Of a DNA stretch of 64,000 bases, positions 52,644 through 62,682 are shown piece after piece. The stretch covers positions 1,141,501 to 1,205,500 of the forward strand of contig NZ_CP053557.1 in the NCBI RefSeq assembly GCF_014524545.1. Direction: 5' to 3'. Made by a program: the position numbers and the translations under genes. Below the pieces are notes generated by a model, which saw nothing but the letters and a program-made list of their open reading frames with translations, was not told where the DNA came from and ran no database searches. Position 1 is the stretch's first letter; each line of letters starts with the position of its first letter. This DNA is from Exiguobacterium sp. Helios. GTDB taxonomy: Bacteria; Bacillota; Bacilli; Exiguobacteriales; Exiguobacteriaceae.

Positions 52644-54299
52644 ATGCATCATCTCTTGATTGTTGGTGCGGGGCGCGGTGGAACAGAAGTATTACATGCT
52701 TTTCAACGTTCGCCTTTGTTGACGGTTATCGGGGTCGTCGATCCAGACGAACACGCGACAGGCGTTCAACTCGCAAAACGGGGACAAATCCGGGTAGAAA
52801 AAACTTGGGCGGCTTTTCAGGGAACAGCCATTGATTTTATTATTGACGCGACCGGAGAACACGGTGTGCTTAAACAATTGATTCATTATTTTCCGGACGC
52901 CGCCGTTTTACCGGGAGAATTCGTTCGTGTGTTACTGGAACGGCTGGCAGAAAAGGAGCGGATGCTCGAAGCGATCATTCATTGTACGAGCGAAGCGATT
53001 TCAGTCGCTGATCAGGCGGGTGAGACGATGCTGATCAATCCGGCATATACGCGAATGACCGGTTATACAGAGGATGACGTCATCGGTAAACCGGCAAGTG
53101 CTGATATCGGGATGCAGGAATCTGTCCATTTACGGGTACTCGAAACGGGGGAAAGTGTCCGCGATGCCCGGATGAAGATTGGTCAAGACAGACGGGATAT
53201 TATCGTGAATGCAGCTCCTGTCGTCGTTGATGGTCAAGTACGGGGATCCGTTGGTGTCATTCGGGATATCTCGGAAATGAAGGCATTAACGAAAGAACTG
53301 AAAGCTGCCAAACAAAAAATCCGGACGCTTGAAGCGAAATACACATTTGATGACATCATCGCCGAAAGTGAATCGATGCGTTTTGTCGTCGATCAGGCGA
53401 AGCTTGCAGCGACGATGCCGGTCAATGTCTTAATCCGGGGAGAATCCGGTACCGGAAAGGAATTGTTTGCACATGCGATTCATGCTGCAAGTGATCGTCG
53501 GTATGAACAATTCGTCCGGGTCAATTGTGCAGCGATTGCACCGAGCCTGCTTGAAAGCGAGTTGTTTGGTTATGAAGACGGAGCGTTCTCGGGAGCCCGT
53601 CGTGGCGGGAAACGAGGGTATTTCGAAGAAGCGCATGGCGGCTCTCTGTTTTTAGATGAGATTGGTGAACTGCCGCTTGATGTCCAGGCGAAGTTATTAC
53701 GGGTGTTGCAAGAAAATGAAGTCGTTCGAGTCGGCGGAGCTAAAGCGGTCCCGGTCGATGTCCGAATCATTGCAGCGACGAATGCCAATCTCGAGCAAAA
53801 AATCATCACCGGGGAATTCCGGGAAGATTTATATTACCGCATCAACCGGTTACCGATTCATATTCCGGCTCTCCGTGAACGACCTGACGATCTTGCGCCA
53901 TTGACGACACATCTGTTGCGTAAATTAAATCAAAGTTACGGACGATCCGTCGAACGGGTTTCCGAAGACGCTTTGGATGCCATTCGAAAACAGACGTGGA
54001 AAGGAAACGTCCGTGAACTCGAAAATGTCATCGGACGTGCACTGATTTTTACGGATAAAACGGAGCAGGTCTTACGAAAAGGTCATTTGCAACTGGTAGT
54101 TTCGACGCCACCTAAACGATCGGAACGTCCGAAAAAAGAAATCAAACACCTGTCGGATGAGATGTCGCACGTGGAAGAACAATTGATTCGGGAGGCGCTT
54201 GATGTTGTAAATGGAAACAAGACTGAAGCGGCTAAACAATTAGGCATCTCTTTACGAGCTCTTTATTACAAAGTGGAGCGGTTTAATATCCGGTGTTGA
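52644..54299 (+). CDS. bkdR: Sigma-54-dependent activator BkdR with N-terminal Rossmann-like and PAS domains
   Basis: A 551-residue enhancer-binding protein. Residues 1-85 look like a dinucleotide-binding domain (LLIVGAGRGGTEVL, then VVDPD and FIIDATGEHGV). A PAS domain follows (about 105-215, with MLEAIIHCTSEAISVAD). The AAA+ domain has Walker A GESGTGKE near 268, the GAFSGA loop that touches sigma-54 near 312 and Walker B GGSLFLDEIGEL near 332. A Fis-type HTH closes it (NGNKTEAAKQLGISLRALYYK). It should switch on the bkd operon from upstream sites just after its own stop codon. Confidence 0.94.
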   Translation: MHHLLIVGAGRGGTEVLHAFQRSPLLTVIGVVDPDEHATGVQLAKRGQIRVEKTWAAFQGTAIDFIIDATGEHGVLKQLIHYFPDAAVLPGEFVRVLLERLAEKERMLEAIIHCTSEAISVADQAGETMLINPAYTRMTGYTEDDVIGKPASADIGMQESVHLRVLETGESVRDARMKIGQDRRDIIVNAAPVVVDGQVRGSVGVIRDISEMKALTKELKAAKQKIRTLEAKYTFDDIIAESESMRFVVDQAKLAATMPVNVLIRGESGTGKELFAHAIHAASDRRYEQFVRVNCAAIAPSLLESELFGYEDGAFSGARRGGKRGYFEEAHGGSLFLDEIGELPLDVQAKLLRVLQENEVVRVGGAKAVPVDVRIIAATNANLEQKIITGEFREDLYYRINRLPIHIPALRERPDDLAPLTTHLLRKLNQSYGRSVERVSEDALDAIRKQTWKGNVRELENVIGRALIFTDKTEQVLRKGHLQLVVSTPPKRSERPKKEIKHLSDEMSHVEEQLIREALDVVNGNKTEAAKQLGISLRALYYKVERFNIRC

Positions 54300-54300
54300 T

Positions 54301-54350
54301 TTGCAGTTTATTGCATGCAACATATTGCAAATAAATGCAATTCCATGCAA
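54301..54350 (+). promoter_or_regulatory. Predicted BkdR enhancer: phased TGCAA array
   Basis: TGCAA occurs at 54316, 54326, 54336 and 54346, exactly ten bases apart; TTGCA occurs at 54301, 54311 and 54325, giving the palindrome TTGCATGCAA (54311-54320). It starts one base after the bkdR stop and lies 40-90 bases before the sigma-54 promoter, a normal enhancer distance. Binding by BkdR is inferred. Confidence 0.7.
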
Positions 54351-54389
54351 AAATAAAGGAGTGAATGTTGGTATATCGTCGTTTTAAAA

Positions 54390-54406
54390 TTGGCATGAAA
54401 ATTGCT
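54390..54406 (+). promoter_or_regulatory. Sigma-54 (-24/-12) promoter of the bkd operon
   Basis: TTGGCATGAAAATTGCT carries GG at 54392-54393 and GC at 54404-54405, separated by ten bases as sigma-54 needs. It lies between the TGCAA array and the ptb start. Confidence 0.88.
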
Positions 54407-54444
54407 ATTAAATAAAGAGAATGACAGGTAAGGGGGGAAATGGC

Positions 54445-55365
54445 TTGAGGTTTGAACAGATGGTTCAGCAGGCAGCAGATCTTGAAGATGCAGTCGTTGC
54501 GATTGCATCAGCAGATGATGAAGAAGTAATGGATGCGGTGGCGTTGGCAATTGAGAACGATTTAGCCCGTTTTCATTTGTTTGGGGATGCGACACGTATT
54601 CAAAAAATGATCCATGATCGGCAGCTGAGTGAGGCGCAATTCGTCATCACGCATACGGCCACGGCACAAGAAGCAGCCGAGCGTGCCGCTTATGCCGTCC
54701 GCAAAGGGGATGCGGATGTCTTGATGAAAGGACTCGTTCCGACGGCAACGTTCATGAAAGCCGTCTTAAATAAGGAAACGGGTTTACGGTCAGGAAATGT
54801 GTTGTCCCATGTTGCGTTGTTTGAAGTACCGGGACGGGAGACAGCCATCGGATTGACCGATGCTGCGATTCATATCGCACCGACACTGGAAGATAAAGTC
54901 CACATCATTGAAAACGGAGTGACCGCACTTCGGGCAGTCGGATACTCCTTGCCGAAAGTGGCGGTGTTAGCGGCTGTCGAAGTCGTTAATCCGACGATGC
55001 CGGCAACGATTGATGCTGCCTTACTGACACAAATGAATCGACGCGGACAAATCAAGGATTGCCTTGTTGACGGTCCACTCGCTCTCGATAATGCTGTCAA
55101 TTTAGAAGCGGCGAAACAAAAGGGATTGACAGGAGACGTTGCGGGGGCAGCCGATCTACTCGTCGTTCCGCAAATTGAGGTCGGAAACGTGATTTATAAA
55201 TCACTGATGTATTTTGCGCACGCTTCGGTCGCCGCTATCTTGGTCGGAGCTAAAGCACCGGTCGTCTTGACGAGTCGGGCCGATACGGCGGAAGCGAAAC
55301 TGTATTCATTGGCCTTTGCTTTACTTAATGCGCAGCCTACCAAAAAAATCAAGCAAACAATCTAA
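54445..55365 (+). CDS. ptb: Phosphate butyryltransferase
   Basis: A 306-residue enzyme that swaps CoA for phosphate on butyryl-CoA and branched acyl-CoAs (isobutyryl, isovaleryl). It belongs to the phosphate acetyl/butyryltransferase family: [31 protein letters not shown] and the C-terminal [18 protein letters not shown]. Start at TTG 54445 is preferred, seven bases after AAGGGGGGA; the in-frame ATG at 54421 would put that site inside the gene. First gene of the operon; ptb and buk together give ATP from acyl-CoA. Confidence 0.92.
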   Translation: MRFEQMVQQAADLEDAVVAIASADDEEVMDAVALAIENDLARFHLFGDATRIQKMIHDRQLSEAQFVITHTATAQEAAERAAYAVRKGDADVLMKGLVPTATFMKAVLNKETGLRSGNVLSHVALFEVPGRETAIGLTDAAIHIAPTLEDKVHIIENGVTALRAVGYSLPKVAVLAAVEVVNPTMPATIDAALLTQMNRRGQIKDCLVDGPLALDNAVNLEAAKQKGLTGDVAGAADLLVVPQIEVGNVIYKSLMYFAHASVAAILVGAKAPVVLTSRADTAEAKLYSLAFALLNAQPTKKIKQTI

Positions 55366-55378
55366 GGGGGAACTAACG

Positions 55379-56503
55379 ATGGTTGAAACAAACGTAGAAG
55401 CACGATTCAGTATTTTTGAAACAATGGCAATGGAAGATTACGAACAGGTCGTTTTTTGTCACGATAAAGTCTCAGGGTTAAAAGCCATCATCGCGATTCA
55501 TGATACGACACTCGGACCGGCACTCGGCGGACTCCGGATGTGGAACTATGCGTCGGATGAGGAAGCCTTGATTGATGCGTTACGATTGGCAAAAGGCATG
55601 ACATATAAAAATGCCGCAGCCGGTCTTAACCTTGGTGGCGGGAAAGCCGTGATCATCGGTGATGCGAAGACTCAAAAATCAGAAGCGTTGTTCCGTGCAT
55701 TCGGTCGTTACGTACAGTCGTTAAACGGACGTTACATCACAGCGGAAGACGTCAATACGACAGTAGCCGATATGGATTACATTCATATGGAAACGGACTT
55801 CGTAACAGGCGTCAGCCCGGCATTCGGATCAAGTGGTAATCCGTCACCTGTCACGGCGTACGGTGTTTACCGCGGGATGAAAGCTGCAGCCAAAGAAGTG
55901 TACGGTACAGATTCACTCGGCGGAAAAACAATCGCGATTCAAGGCGTTGGTAACGTTGCCTTTAACTTATGCCGTCATCTGCACGAAGAAGGCGCAAAAT
56001 TGATTGTCACGGATATCAATCAAGATGCGTTACGCCGTGCGGAAGAAGCGTTTGGTGCTTTGGTCGTCGGACCGGATGAAATTTATAGTGTCGATGCTGA
56101 TATCTTTGCACCGTGTGCCCTGGGTGCGACATTAAATGATGAGACGATTCCACAACTAAAAGTCAAGATCATTGCCGGTGCCGCGAACAACCAACTTAAA
56201 GAAGACCGTCATGGGGACATGCTTCAGGAACGCGGTATTCTCTATACACCAGACTTCGTCATCAACGCAGGCGGCGTCATCAATGTGGCGGACGAACTCG
56301 ACGGGTATAACCGGGAACGTGCGATGAAAAAAGTGGAACTGGTCTATGATGCAGTAGCGAAAGTCATCGAGATTGCAAAACGTGATCATCTGCCGACTTA
56401 CCGGGCAGCGGAAAAAATGGCGGAAGAACGGATTGCGACAATGGGCAGTGCCCGCAGCCAGTTTTTACGTCGCGATAAAAACATTCTGGGATCACGCGGT
56501 TAA
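55379..56503 (+). CDS. bcd: Leucine dehydrogenase
   Basis: A 374-residue NAD-dependent dehydrogenase that turns leucine, isoleucine and valine into keto acids, the substrates of the Bkd complex. The catalytic lysine lies in [11 protein letters not shown], the family stretch [11 protein letters not shown] near 45, and the NAD motif GVGNVAFN near 185. ATG 55379 follows AAGGGGG; the longer open frame runs back into ptb and is not used. It lies inside the bkd operon as in B. subtilis. Confidence 0.95.
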   Translation: MVETNVEARFSIFETMAMEDYEQVVFCHDKVSGLKAIIAIHDTTLGPALGGLRMWNYASDEEALIDALRLAKGMTYKNAAAGLNLGGGKAVIIGDAKTQKSEALFRAFGRYVQSLNGRYITAEDVNTTVADMDYIHMETDFVTGVSPAFGSSGNPSPVTAYGVYRGMKAAAKEVYGTDSLGGKTIAIQGVGNVAFNLCRHLHEEGAKLIVTDINQDALRRAEEAFGALVVGPDEIYSVDADIFAPCALGATLNDETIPQLKVKIIAGAANNQLKEDRHGDMLQERGILYTPDFVINAGGVINVADELDGYNRERAMKKVELVYDAVAKVIEIAKRDHLPTYRAAEKMAEERIATMGSARSQFLRRDKNILGSRG

Positions 56504-56520
56504 ATCAGAGGAGGATTTCA

Positions 56521-57624
56521 ATGAGCGAACGTATTTTAACCATCAATCCGGGGTCAACCTCAACGAAAATCGGAATCTTTGATGGGACAGAGCAAGTGTT
56601 TACAAAAACGTTGCGCCATTCAGCTGAAGCGGTCGGAGGACCGCTTTCAGATCAGCTGAAGATCAGACGACAAGTCGTCCTTGATGTGTTGGCACAAGAA
56701 CGAATTGAATTGAAAGCGCTTACGGCTATCGTCGGTCGTGGTGGTCTGCTTCGTCCACTCGTCAGCGGGACATACCGGGTCAATCAAGAAATGCGTGATG
56801 ATTTGTTAAGCGGAACGTTTGGCGTTCATGCTTCGAATCTTGGCGGACTGCTTGCGGATGAGATTGGTCAAATGCTCTCGATTCCCGCCTTCATCGTCGA
56901 CCCGGTCGTCGTAGATGAACTGGAACCGATTGCCCGCCTTACAGGCTTACCTGAACTCGAACGGAAAAGTATTTTCCATGCCTTGAATCAAAAAGCAGTC
57001 GCGAAACGGTATGCGAAAGAGATTGGCACACCATACGAGCAGTTACGGCTGATTGTAGCCCATATGGGTGGCGGAATCACAGTCGGTGCTCATCTGAACG
57101 GACGTGTGATTGACGTGAACAATGGACTTGACGGAGAAGGTGCTTTTTCACCGGAACGAAGCGGGTCCCTGCCTGTTGGTCAACTAGTAGAACTATGTTA
57201 TAGTACCAAGTATAAACTCGAGGAAATGAAGCGTCTGGTCGTTGGGTCAGGCGGACTTGTCGCGCACTTAGGCACGTATGATGCGGTCGAAATCGAACGT
57301 CGGATTGACGACGGCGATGAAAAAGCCGCTCTGCTGTATGAGGCGATGGCCTACCGAGTTGCAAAAGAGATCGCGGCCCAAAGTGCTGTTTTATATGGTC
57401 AAGTCGATGCTGTCATTTTAACGGGCGGACTCGCATACAGTGACCGGTTAACAAAAGCGATTGAAGAACGGATCGCACACATCGGATCTGTCATCCGGAT
57501 ACCGGGTGAAGATGAGTTACGTGCGCTCGCAGAAGGCGTTTTACGTGTACTGCGTCAAGAGGAACAAGTGAAGGAATATGGAGGCGAACTAACATGGCTA
57601 GAGAATTCGACGTCGTTGTCCTAG
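56521..57624 (+). CDS. buk: Butyrate kinase
   Basis: A 367-residue acetokinase-family kinase that makes ATP and butyrate or branched acids from the acyl phosphates supplied by Ptb. Marks: [13 protein letters not shown] at the start, [10 protein letters not shown] and [26 protein letters not shown] precedes the ATG. Its last 31 bases overlap the lpdV start, so the two are coupled. Confidence 0.95.
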   Translation: MSERILTINPGSTSTKIGIFDGTEQVFTKTLRHSAEAVGGPLSDQLKIRRQVVLDVLAQERIELKALTAIVGRGGLLRPLVSGTYRVNQEMRDDLLSGTFGVHASNLGGLLADEIGQMLSIPAFIVDPVVVDELEPIARLTGLPELERKSIFHALNQKAVAKRYAKEIGTPYEQLRLIVAHMGGGITVGAHLNGRVIDVNNGLDGEGAFSPERSGSLPVGQLVELCYSTKYKLEEMKRLVVGSGGLVAHLGTYDAVEIERRIDDGDEKAALLYEAMAYRVAKEIAAQSAVLYGQVDAVILTGGLAYSDRLTKAIEERIAHIGSVIRIPGEDELRALAEGVLRVLRQEEQVKEYGGELTWLENSTSLS

Positions 57625-59015
57625 GTGGTGGACCCGGTGGATATGTCGCAGCGATTCGTGCTGCACAAGCCGGGAAAACGGTAGCAATCGTAGAACAAGG
57701 AAAACTCGGGGGAACCTGTCTGCATCGTGGATGTATCCCGTCCAAAGCATTTTTAAAGTCGGCAGCCGTCTATCAGACAGTAAAACACGCCGCTACATAC
57801 GGCGTCGACGTACCGGAATCGTTTTTACGGTTCGAACAGGTCAAACAACGGAAACAAGAGATCATCGATGGTCTCGAATCCGGCATCCAGCATCTGATGA
57901 AAAAAGGAAAAATCGAAGTCTTTCACGGCCGCGGTTCGATTCTTGGACCAAGCATCTTTTCACCAATGCCGGGAACAATCAGCGTCGAGCCGGAAGAGGG
58001 CGACGGCGAGTTGATCTTACCGCGTCAATTGATTGTCGCGACAGGCTCGCGTCCACGTCCATTGAACGGTCTGGCCTTTGATTCCGAGTACGTGCTTAGT
58101 TCGGATGAGGCGCTCGACATGAACGCCTTACCAAAATCGATCGTCATTATCGGTGGGGGTGTCATCGGGATTGAATGGGCGTCGATGTTGACGGACTTTG
58201 ACGTAGAGGTCACGGTCGTCGAGTTCAGCGACCGGATTTTACCGACAGAAGATCAAGCTGTCAGCCGGGAAGTAGCCCGTCAGCTCAAAAAGCGCGGCGT
58301 CAAAATCATGACGAGTGCTGCAGCACAAAGTGACAGTTTCCAGTTAACCGAGTCCGGCGTGACGATTGATGTCGACCGTAACGGCGACAAAACGACGCTT
58401 GCGGCAGATAAGTTGTTGGTCGCGATCGGTCGGATGGCGAATGTCGAGGGCATCGGACTTGAAAATACGAACATCGTTGTTGAGAACGGCTTCATCCAGG
58501 TGGATGATGAGTTCCGGACGAAGGATAATCACATCTTTGCGATTGGTGATGTCATCGGACGTCTGCAACTCGCTCATGTCGCATCGGCAGAAGGTGCAAA
58601 AGCGGTCGAGACGATTGTCAACGGTTCGACGACACCACTGAACTATGCGTTTGTTCCACGTTGTATTTACAGTGTGCCGGAAGCAGCCTCGGTCGGCTTG
58701 ACGGAAGCTGAGGCTGTCGCAGCGGGACTGGACGTCAAAACGGGGATGTTCTCTTTTAACGGTCTCGGAAAAGCCCGGATTGAAGGGGAAGCGGCAGGAT
58801 TTATTAAACTCGTTTCCGATGCGAAAACAGATGATTTGGTCGGCGTCCATATCGTTGGACCAAAAGCAACTGAATTAATCAGTGAAGGCGGTCTTGCCCT
58901 TGTCCTGAATGCAACGGCATGGGAAGTCGGACAACTCGTCCACCCACACCCTGCACTTTCAGAAGCATTCGGTGAAGCAGCACTCGCAGTTGACGGATTA
59001 GCGGTTCACGCCTAA
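57594..59015 (+). CDS. lpdV: Dihydrolipoyl dehydrogenase of the branched-chain keto acid complex
   Basis: A 473-residue FAD enzyme (E3) that re-oxidises lipoyl groups with NAD. FAD site [10 protein letters not shown] near 11, redox pair C42/C47 in [16 protein letters not shown] site [10 protein letters not shown] near 185 and the C-terminal base pair in [12 protein letters not shown]. It lies between buk and the E1 genes, so it belongs to the Bkd complex; it may also serve glycine cleavage. GGAGGCG precedes the ATG. Confidence 0.95.
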   Translation: MAREFDVVVLGGGPGGYVAAIRAAQAGKTVAIVEQGKLGGTCLHRGCIPSKAFLKSAAVYQTVKHAATYGVDVPESFLRFEQVKQRKQEIIDGLESGIQHLMKKGKIEVFHGRGSILGPSIFSPMPGTISVEPEEGDGELILPRQLIVATGSRPRPLNGLAFDSEYVLSSDEALDMNALPKSIVIIGGGVIGIEWASMLTDFDVEVTVVEFSDRILPTEDQAVSREVARQLKKRGVKIMTSAAAQSDSFQLTESGVTIDVDRNGDKTTLAADKLLVAIGRMANVEGIGLENTNIVVENGFIQVDDEFRTKDNHIFAIGDVIGRLQLAHVASAEGAKAVETIVNGSTTPLNYAFVPRCIYSVPEAASVGLTEAEAVAAGLDVKTGMFSFNGLGKARIEGEAAGFIKLVSDAKTDDLVGVHIVGPKATELISEGGLALVLNATAWEVGQLVHPHPALSEAFGEAALAVDGLAVHA

Positions 59016-59028
59016 GGAGGAAAAACAG

Positions 59029-60042
59029 ATGGAAAAAATAGAATTCAAAGAACTCGTCGAACTGGGTTTGACGGAGCAAGATGCGATTCAAATGTTCGAA
59101 ACGATGGTCCGGGCGCGCAAGATTGACGAACGGATGTGGAAATTGAACCGGGCTGGAAAAATCCCGTTCCTCGTTTCCTGTCAAGGGCAGGAAGCGGCCC
59201 AAGTCGGCGCCGCTTACGCGCTTGAAAAAGGGACGGACTATATCTTGCCGTACTACCGCGATCTCGGCGTCGTGTTGCATTTCGGTCAGACGTCACGTGA
59301 CATCATGTTGTCCGCTTTCGCAAAAGCGGAAGATCCGAACTCCGGCGGACGGCAAATGCCGGGTCATTACGGTTCGCGTGCTTTAAACATCGTCACGGGA
59401 TCTAGCCCGGTGACGACGCAAGTTCCGCATGCCGTCGGGATTGCCCTCGCTGCAAAGATGCGTCAAGAGCCGCTTGTCGCGTACGTTTCATTCGGCGAAG
59501 GTTCATCGAACCAGGGCGACTTCCATGAAGGGGCGAACTTTGCCGGCATTCATAAATTACCGGTCATCCTGTTTTGTGAAAACAATAAATATGCGATTTC
59601 AACGCCGCTTTCGAAACAATTATCGGCGAAACACGTCGCCGACCGGGCGATCGGATACGGGATGCCGGGTGTGACGATTGACGGAATTGACCCGCTTGCG
59701 GTCTATAAAGCGGTCAAAGAAGCGCGTGAGCGTGGTCTCCGCGGTGATGGTCCGACGTTGATTGAAGTCGAAGTTGAACGGCTTGTTCCCCATTCATCGG
59801 ATGATGACGATAAATCGTATCGTTCGGCAGAAGAACTGGCTGAACTGAAAACACGTGACGGAGTTAAATTGTTCCGTGAAAAATTAATTCAGATGGGTGT
59901 CTTAACGGAAGAAACGGCACAAGACATCGAAGCGAAACTTGAGCAGGAAGTAGACGAAGCGACGGCTTATGCGGAAGCAGCAGCCTATGATACAGCTGAA
60001 AACACACTCCGTTACGTGTACGATGAGGGGGAAACGAAATGA
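59029..60042 (+). CDS. bkdAA: Branched-chain 2-oxo acid dehydrogenase E1 alpha subunit
   Basis: A 337-residue ThDP-dependent subunit that decarboxylates branched keto acids. Thiamine motif SFGEGSSNQGDFHEGANFA (near 148) with the NNKYAIS end, and the phosphorylation-loop-like stretch RLVPHSSDDDDKSYR. AAGGAGG lies in front. It overlaps bkdAB by four bases (ATGA), as expected for subunits made in equal amounts. Confidence 0.95.
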   Translation: MEKIEFKELVELGLTEQDAIQMFETMVRARKIDERMWKLNRAGKIPFLVSCQGQEAAQVGAAYALEKGTDYILPYYRDLGVVLHFGQTSRDIMLSAFAKAEDPNSGGRQMPGHYGSRALNIVTGSSPVTTQVPHAVGIALAAKMRQEPLVAYVSFGEGSSNQGDFHEGANFAGIHKLPVILFCENNKYAISTPLSKQLSAKHVADRAIGYGMPGVTIDGIDPLAVYKAVKEARERGLRGDGPTLIEVEVERLVPHSSDDDDKSYRSAEELAELKTRDGVKLFREKLIQMGVLTEETAQDIEAKLEQEVDEATAYAEAAAYDTAENTLRYVYDEGETK

Positions 60043-61022
60043 CGACATTAAGTTTAATCGAAGCAATCAACAGCGCAATTAAAGAAGAGATGGAACGCGA
60101 CGAATCGGTCTTCGTCCTCGGAGAAGACGTTGGCGTCCGCGGTGGCGTTTTCCGGGCGACACAAGGATTACTTGAACAGTTCGGGGAAGCACGTGTCATC
60201 GACGCACCGCTCGCTGAGAGTGCAATCGCCGGTGTCGGAATAGGGGCTGCGATGTACGGGATGCGACCGATTGCTGAAATGCAGTTTGCTGATTTCATCA
60301 TGCCGGCCGTCAACCAGATCGTCAGTGAAGCGGCGAAAATCCGTTACCGTTCGAACAATGACTGGTCGTGCCCGATCGTCATCCGGGCACCGTTCGGCGG
60401 CGGAATTCACGGCGCACTTTACCACTCACAATCCGTCGAAGCGATGTTCAATTCGACACCGGGCTTAAAAATCGTCATTCCGTCGAATCCGTACGATGCT
60501 AAAGGACTGCTGAAGGCAGCAATCCGTTCGAATGATCCGGTGTTGTTCTTTGAACATAAGCGCGGATACCGTCTCCTGAAAGGTGAAGTACCGGAAGAGG
60601 ATTATATCGTTGAAATCGGCAAAGCTGATGTCAAACGGGAAGGCGAAGATTTGACGGTGATCACGTACGGTCTTTGTGTTCAATTCGCCCTTGACGCAGC
60701 GGCACGTCTTGAGAAAGACGGCATCGATGTTCATATTCTTGATTTACGGACCGTTTATCCGATTGACCGGGAAGCAGTCGTCGAGGCAGCCCGGAAAACC
60801 GGAAAAGTCTTGCTCGTGACAGAAGATAACAAAGAAGGCAGTGTCATGAGTGAAGTGTCGGCGATTATTGCGGAAGAAGCGTTATTTGATCTCGACGCAC
60901 CAATCGAACGACTGTGCGGTCCGGATGTCCCGGCGATGCCATACGCGCCGACGATGGAGAAATTCTTTAACGTCTCGAGCGAAAAAATCGAAGATAAAAT
61001 CCGGACGCTACACGCGTACTAA
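60039..61022 (+). CDS. bkdAB: Branched-chain 2-oxo acid dehydrogenase E1 beta subunit
   Basis: A 327-residue partner of BkdAA. Transketolase-like pyrimidine part with VLGEDVGVRGGVFRATQGL, APLAESAIAGVGIGAAMYGMRP (in part) and the potassium/ThDP region, then the C-terminal transketolase domain with HILDLRTVYPID. Together they pass the acyl group to the lipoyl arm of BkdB. Products prime branched-chain fatty acids, typical of Bacillales membranes. Confidence 0.95.
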   Translation: MTTLSLIEAINSAIKEEMERDESVFVLGEDVGVRGGVFRATQGLLEQFGEARVIDAPLAESAIAGVGIGAAMYGMRPIAEMQFADFIMPAVNQIVSEAAKIRYRSNNDWSCPIVIRAPFGGGIHGALYHSQSVEAMFNSTPGLKIVIPSNPYDAKGLLKAAIRSNDPVLFFEHKRGYRLLKGEVPEEDYIVEIGKADVKREGEDLTVITYGLCVQFALDAAARLEKDGIDVHILDLRTVYPIDREAVVEAARKTGKVLLVTEDNKEGSVMSEVSAIIAEEALFDLDAPIERLCGPDVPAMPYAPTMEKFFNVSSEKIEDKIRTLHAY

Positions 61023-61035
61023 GGGGGAAACGTCA

Positions 61036-62328
61036 ATGAAAACTGAAACATTAACGATGCCACAACTTGGTGAGAGTGTAACGGAAGGGACGATTTCCCT
61101 TTGGCTCGTCAAACCGGGTGATACAGTCAAGAAGTATGATCCGATCGCGGAAGTCATCACCGATAAAGTGACAGCAGAAGTCCCATCGTCCTTCGACGGT
61201 GTCATCGATCAACTGTTGGCAGAAGAAGGGGACACGTTGCAAGTTGGGGAAGCGATCATAACCTTGCAGGTCAGCGGCGGATCAACACAAGTCGCAGCAA
61301 CGGAAGAAGCCGTTCCAGCAATCGAAGAAACAACGGTCTCAAGTGATCAATCGATGAAGAAACGTTATTCACCGGCCGTTCTTAAATTGTCTGCCGAGCA
61401 CGGGATTGATTTGGAGCAGGTTTCGGGAACGGGGGCAGGTGGTCGGATTACCCGGAAAGACCTGCTCAAAATCGTCGAAACCGGACAAATCGCGCAACCG
61501 GATACGGTCGAAGCGCCGACGATTGAGTCGGTGCCGGCACCAAAACCGGAAGCACGACCGGAACGACATGAACAACCGCAAGCAGTGCGACCGCAAGCGG
61601 CTAAACCGATGACGAGCACGACAGAAGCCGGAGACATCGAAATTCCGACGGCCGGTGTCCGCCAAGCAATCGCAACGAACATGGTCCGCTCAAAACAGGA
61701 AGCACCGCATGCCTGGTTGATGATTGAAGTTGACGTGACGAACCTGGTCGAAGCCCGGAATCGTCACAAAGAGGCATTCTTTAAACAAGAAGGGGTCAAA
61801 TTGACATTCCTCCCGTTCTTCATGAAAGCAACCGTTGAAGCATTAAAGAAACATCCAATCATGAACTCGACGTGGGCGGGCGACAAGATCATCCAGAAAA
61901 AAGCAATCAACTTGTCCCTCGCGGTCGCGACGCAAGAAGCCTTGTTCGTACCGGTCGTCAAAAATGCGGATGAACTCAGCATTAAAGGACTGGCGCGGGC
62001 AATCGATGATTTCGGCAAACGGGCGCAATCCGGACGACTGTCGTCAAGCGAGATGCAGGGCGGAACGTTTACGGTCAACAATACCGGATCATTTGGTTCG
62101 ATTCAGTCAGCACCGATTCTGAACTTCCCGCAAGCGGCGATTTTGTCGGTCGAATCAATCGTCAAACGTCCGGTTTGGGTGAACGGCATGTTCGCAGCAC
62201 GCGATATGGTCAACCTTTGTATGTCGATTGACCACCGGGTACTCGACGGACTCGTTGCCGGTCAGTTCCTGCAGACGGTCAAACACGCACTCGAGTCAAT
62301 CGACCCGAATCAACTGTCTTTATATTGA
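61036..62328 (+). CDS. bkdB: Branched-chain 2-oxo acid dehydrogenase E2 (dihydrolipoyl acyltransferase)
   Basis: A 430-residue core protein. The lipoyl domain (1-80) carries K44 in TDKVTAEVPS. A linker leads to the subunit-binding domain (about 115-155, SPAVLKLSAEHGIDLEQVSGTG in part), then a Pro/Ala/Glu linker and the catalytic domain with SIDHRVLDG near the end. ATG at 61036 follows AAGGGGG; the long open frame upstream lies in bkdAB. No terminator follows, so transcripts could run into the first T-box. Confidence 0.95.
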   Translation: MKTETLTMPQLGESVTEGTISLWLVKPGDTVKKYDPIAEVITDKVTAEVPSSFDGVIDQLLAEEGDTLQVGEAIITLQVSGGSTQVAATEEAVPAIEETTVSSDQSMKKRYSPAVLKLSAEHGIDLEQVSGTGAGGRITRKDLLKIVETGQIAQPDTVEAPTIESVPAPKPEARPERHEQPQAVRPQAAKPMTSTTEAGDIEIPTAGVRQAIATNMVRSKQEAPHAWLMIEVDVTNLVEARNRHKEAFFKQEGVKLTFLPFFMKATVEALKKHPIMNSTWAGDKIIQKKAINLSLAVATQEALFVPVVKNADELSIKGLARAIDDFGKRAQSGRLSSSEMQGGTFTVNNTGSFGSIQSAPILNFPQAAILSVESIVKRPVWVNGMFAARDMVNLCMSIDHRVLDGLVAGQFLQTVKHALESIDPNQLSLY

Positions 62329-62342
62329 TTAAGACAAATCTA

Positions 62343-62371
62343 TTGACAGAAAACGGTTTCCCACGTAACAT
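62343..62371 (+). promoter_or_regulatory. Promoter of the trp T-box leader
   Basis: A perfect TTGACA (62343-62348), 17 bases, then TAACAT (62366-62371). It gives trp genes a start independent of the bkd operon. Confidence 0.82.
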
Positions 62372-62377
62372 GAAGGA

Positions 62378-62655
62378 CAATTAAAGAACATAGACGCAAT
62401 GACGAAGAAAAGTAACCTATGAAACGATTGAAGAGAGCTGATGGGTGGTGCGAATCAGTATCGGGAAACAGGTGAATGGGCTTCTGAGCATCAGACCGAA
62501 CTTACAGTAGGCTCTGACGGGTACCTTCCGTTATCAAGGACGACGAATCAGGGTGACCGGTTCGTTCGAGGGGACTAGTACTAGTCAACGAAGGTGGTAC
62601 CGCGGGTTTTCCCGTCCTTCATGTTTAACATGAATGGATGGGGAAACCCTTTTCG
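62378..62655 (+). promoter_or_regulatory. First tryptophan T-box riboswitch
   Basis: Stem I has basal GAAG/CTTC and ACCT/AGGT helices, an AGAGAGC bulge near 62432 and the specifier loop GAATGGG with TGG (Trp) at 62477-62479. The T-box AAGGTGGTACCGCG is at 62591-62604. It is followed by a terminator (62605-62654: GGGTTTTCCC...CATG with its complement, then TTTT) that competes with the antiterminator. Uncharged tRNA-Trp should favour read-through. The acceptor-pairing bases are UGGU, giving a G-U pair with a G73 tRNA. Confidence 0.88.
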
Positions 62656-62682
62656 TATTTAAGTGAATAAGTAAATCGATGA

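Noticed and set aside
54421-54444. ATG at 54421 as the ptb start
   Set aside because: It lies before the AAGGGGGGA ribosome site and only 16 bases past the -12 element, so it would be at or near the transcript start.
60850-61035. Long N-terminal extension of bkdB
   Set aside because: It is inside bkdAB and reads as a basic shadow sequence; the ATG at 61036 follows AAGGGGG and starts directly with the lipoyl domain.
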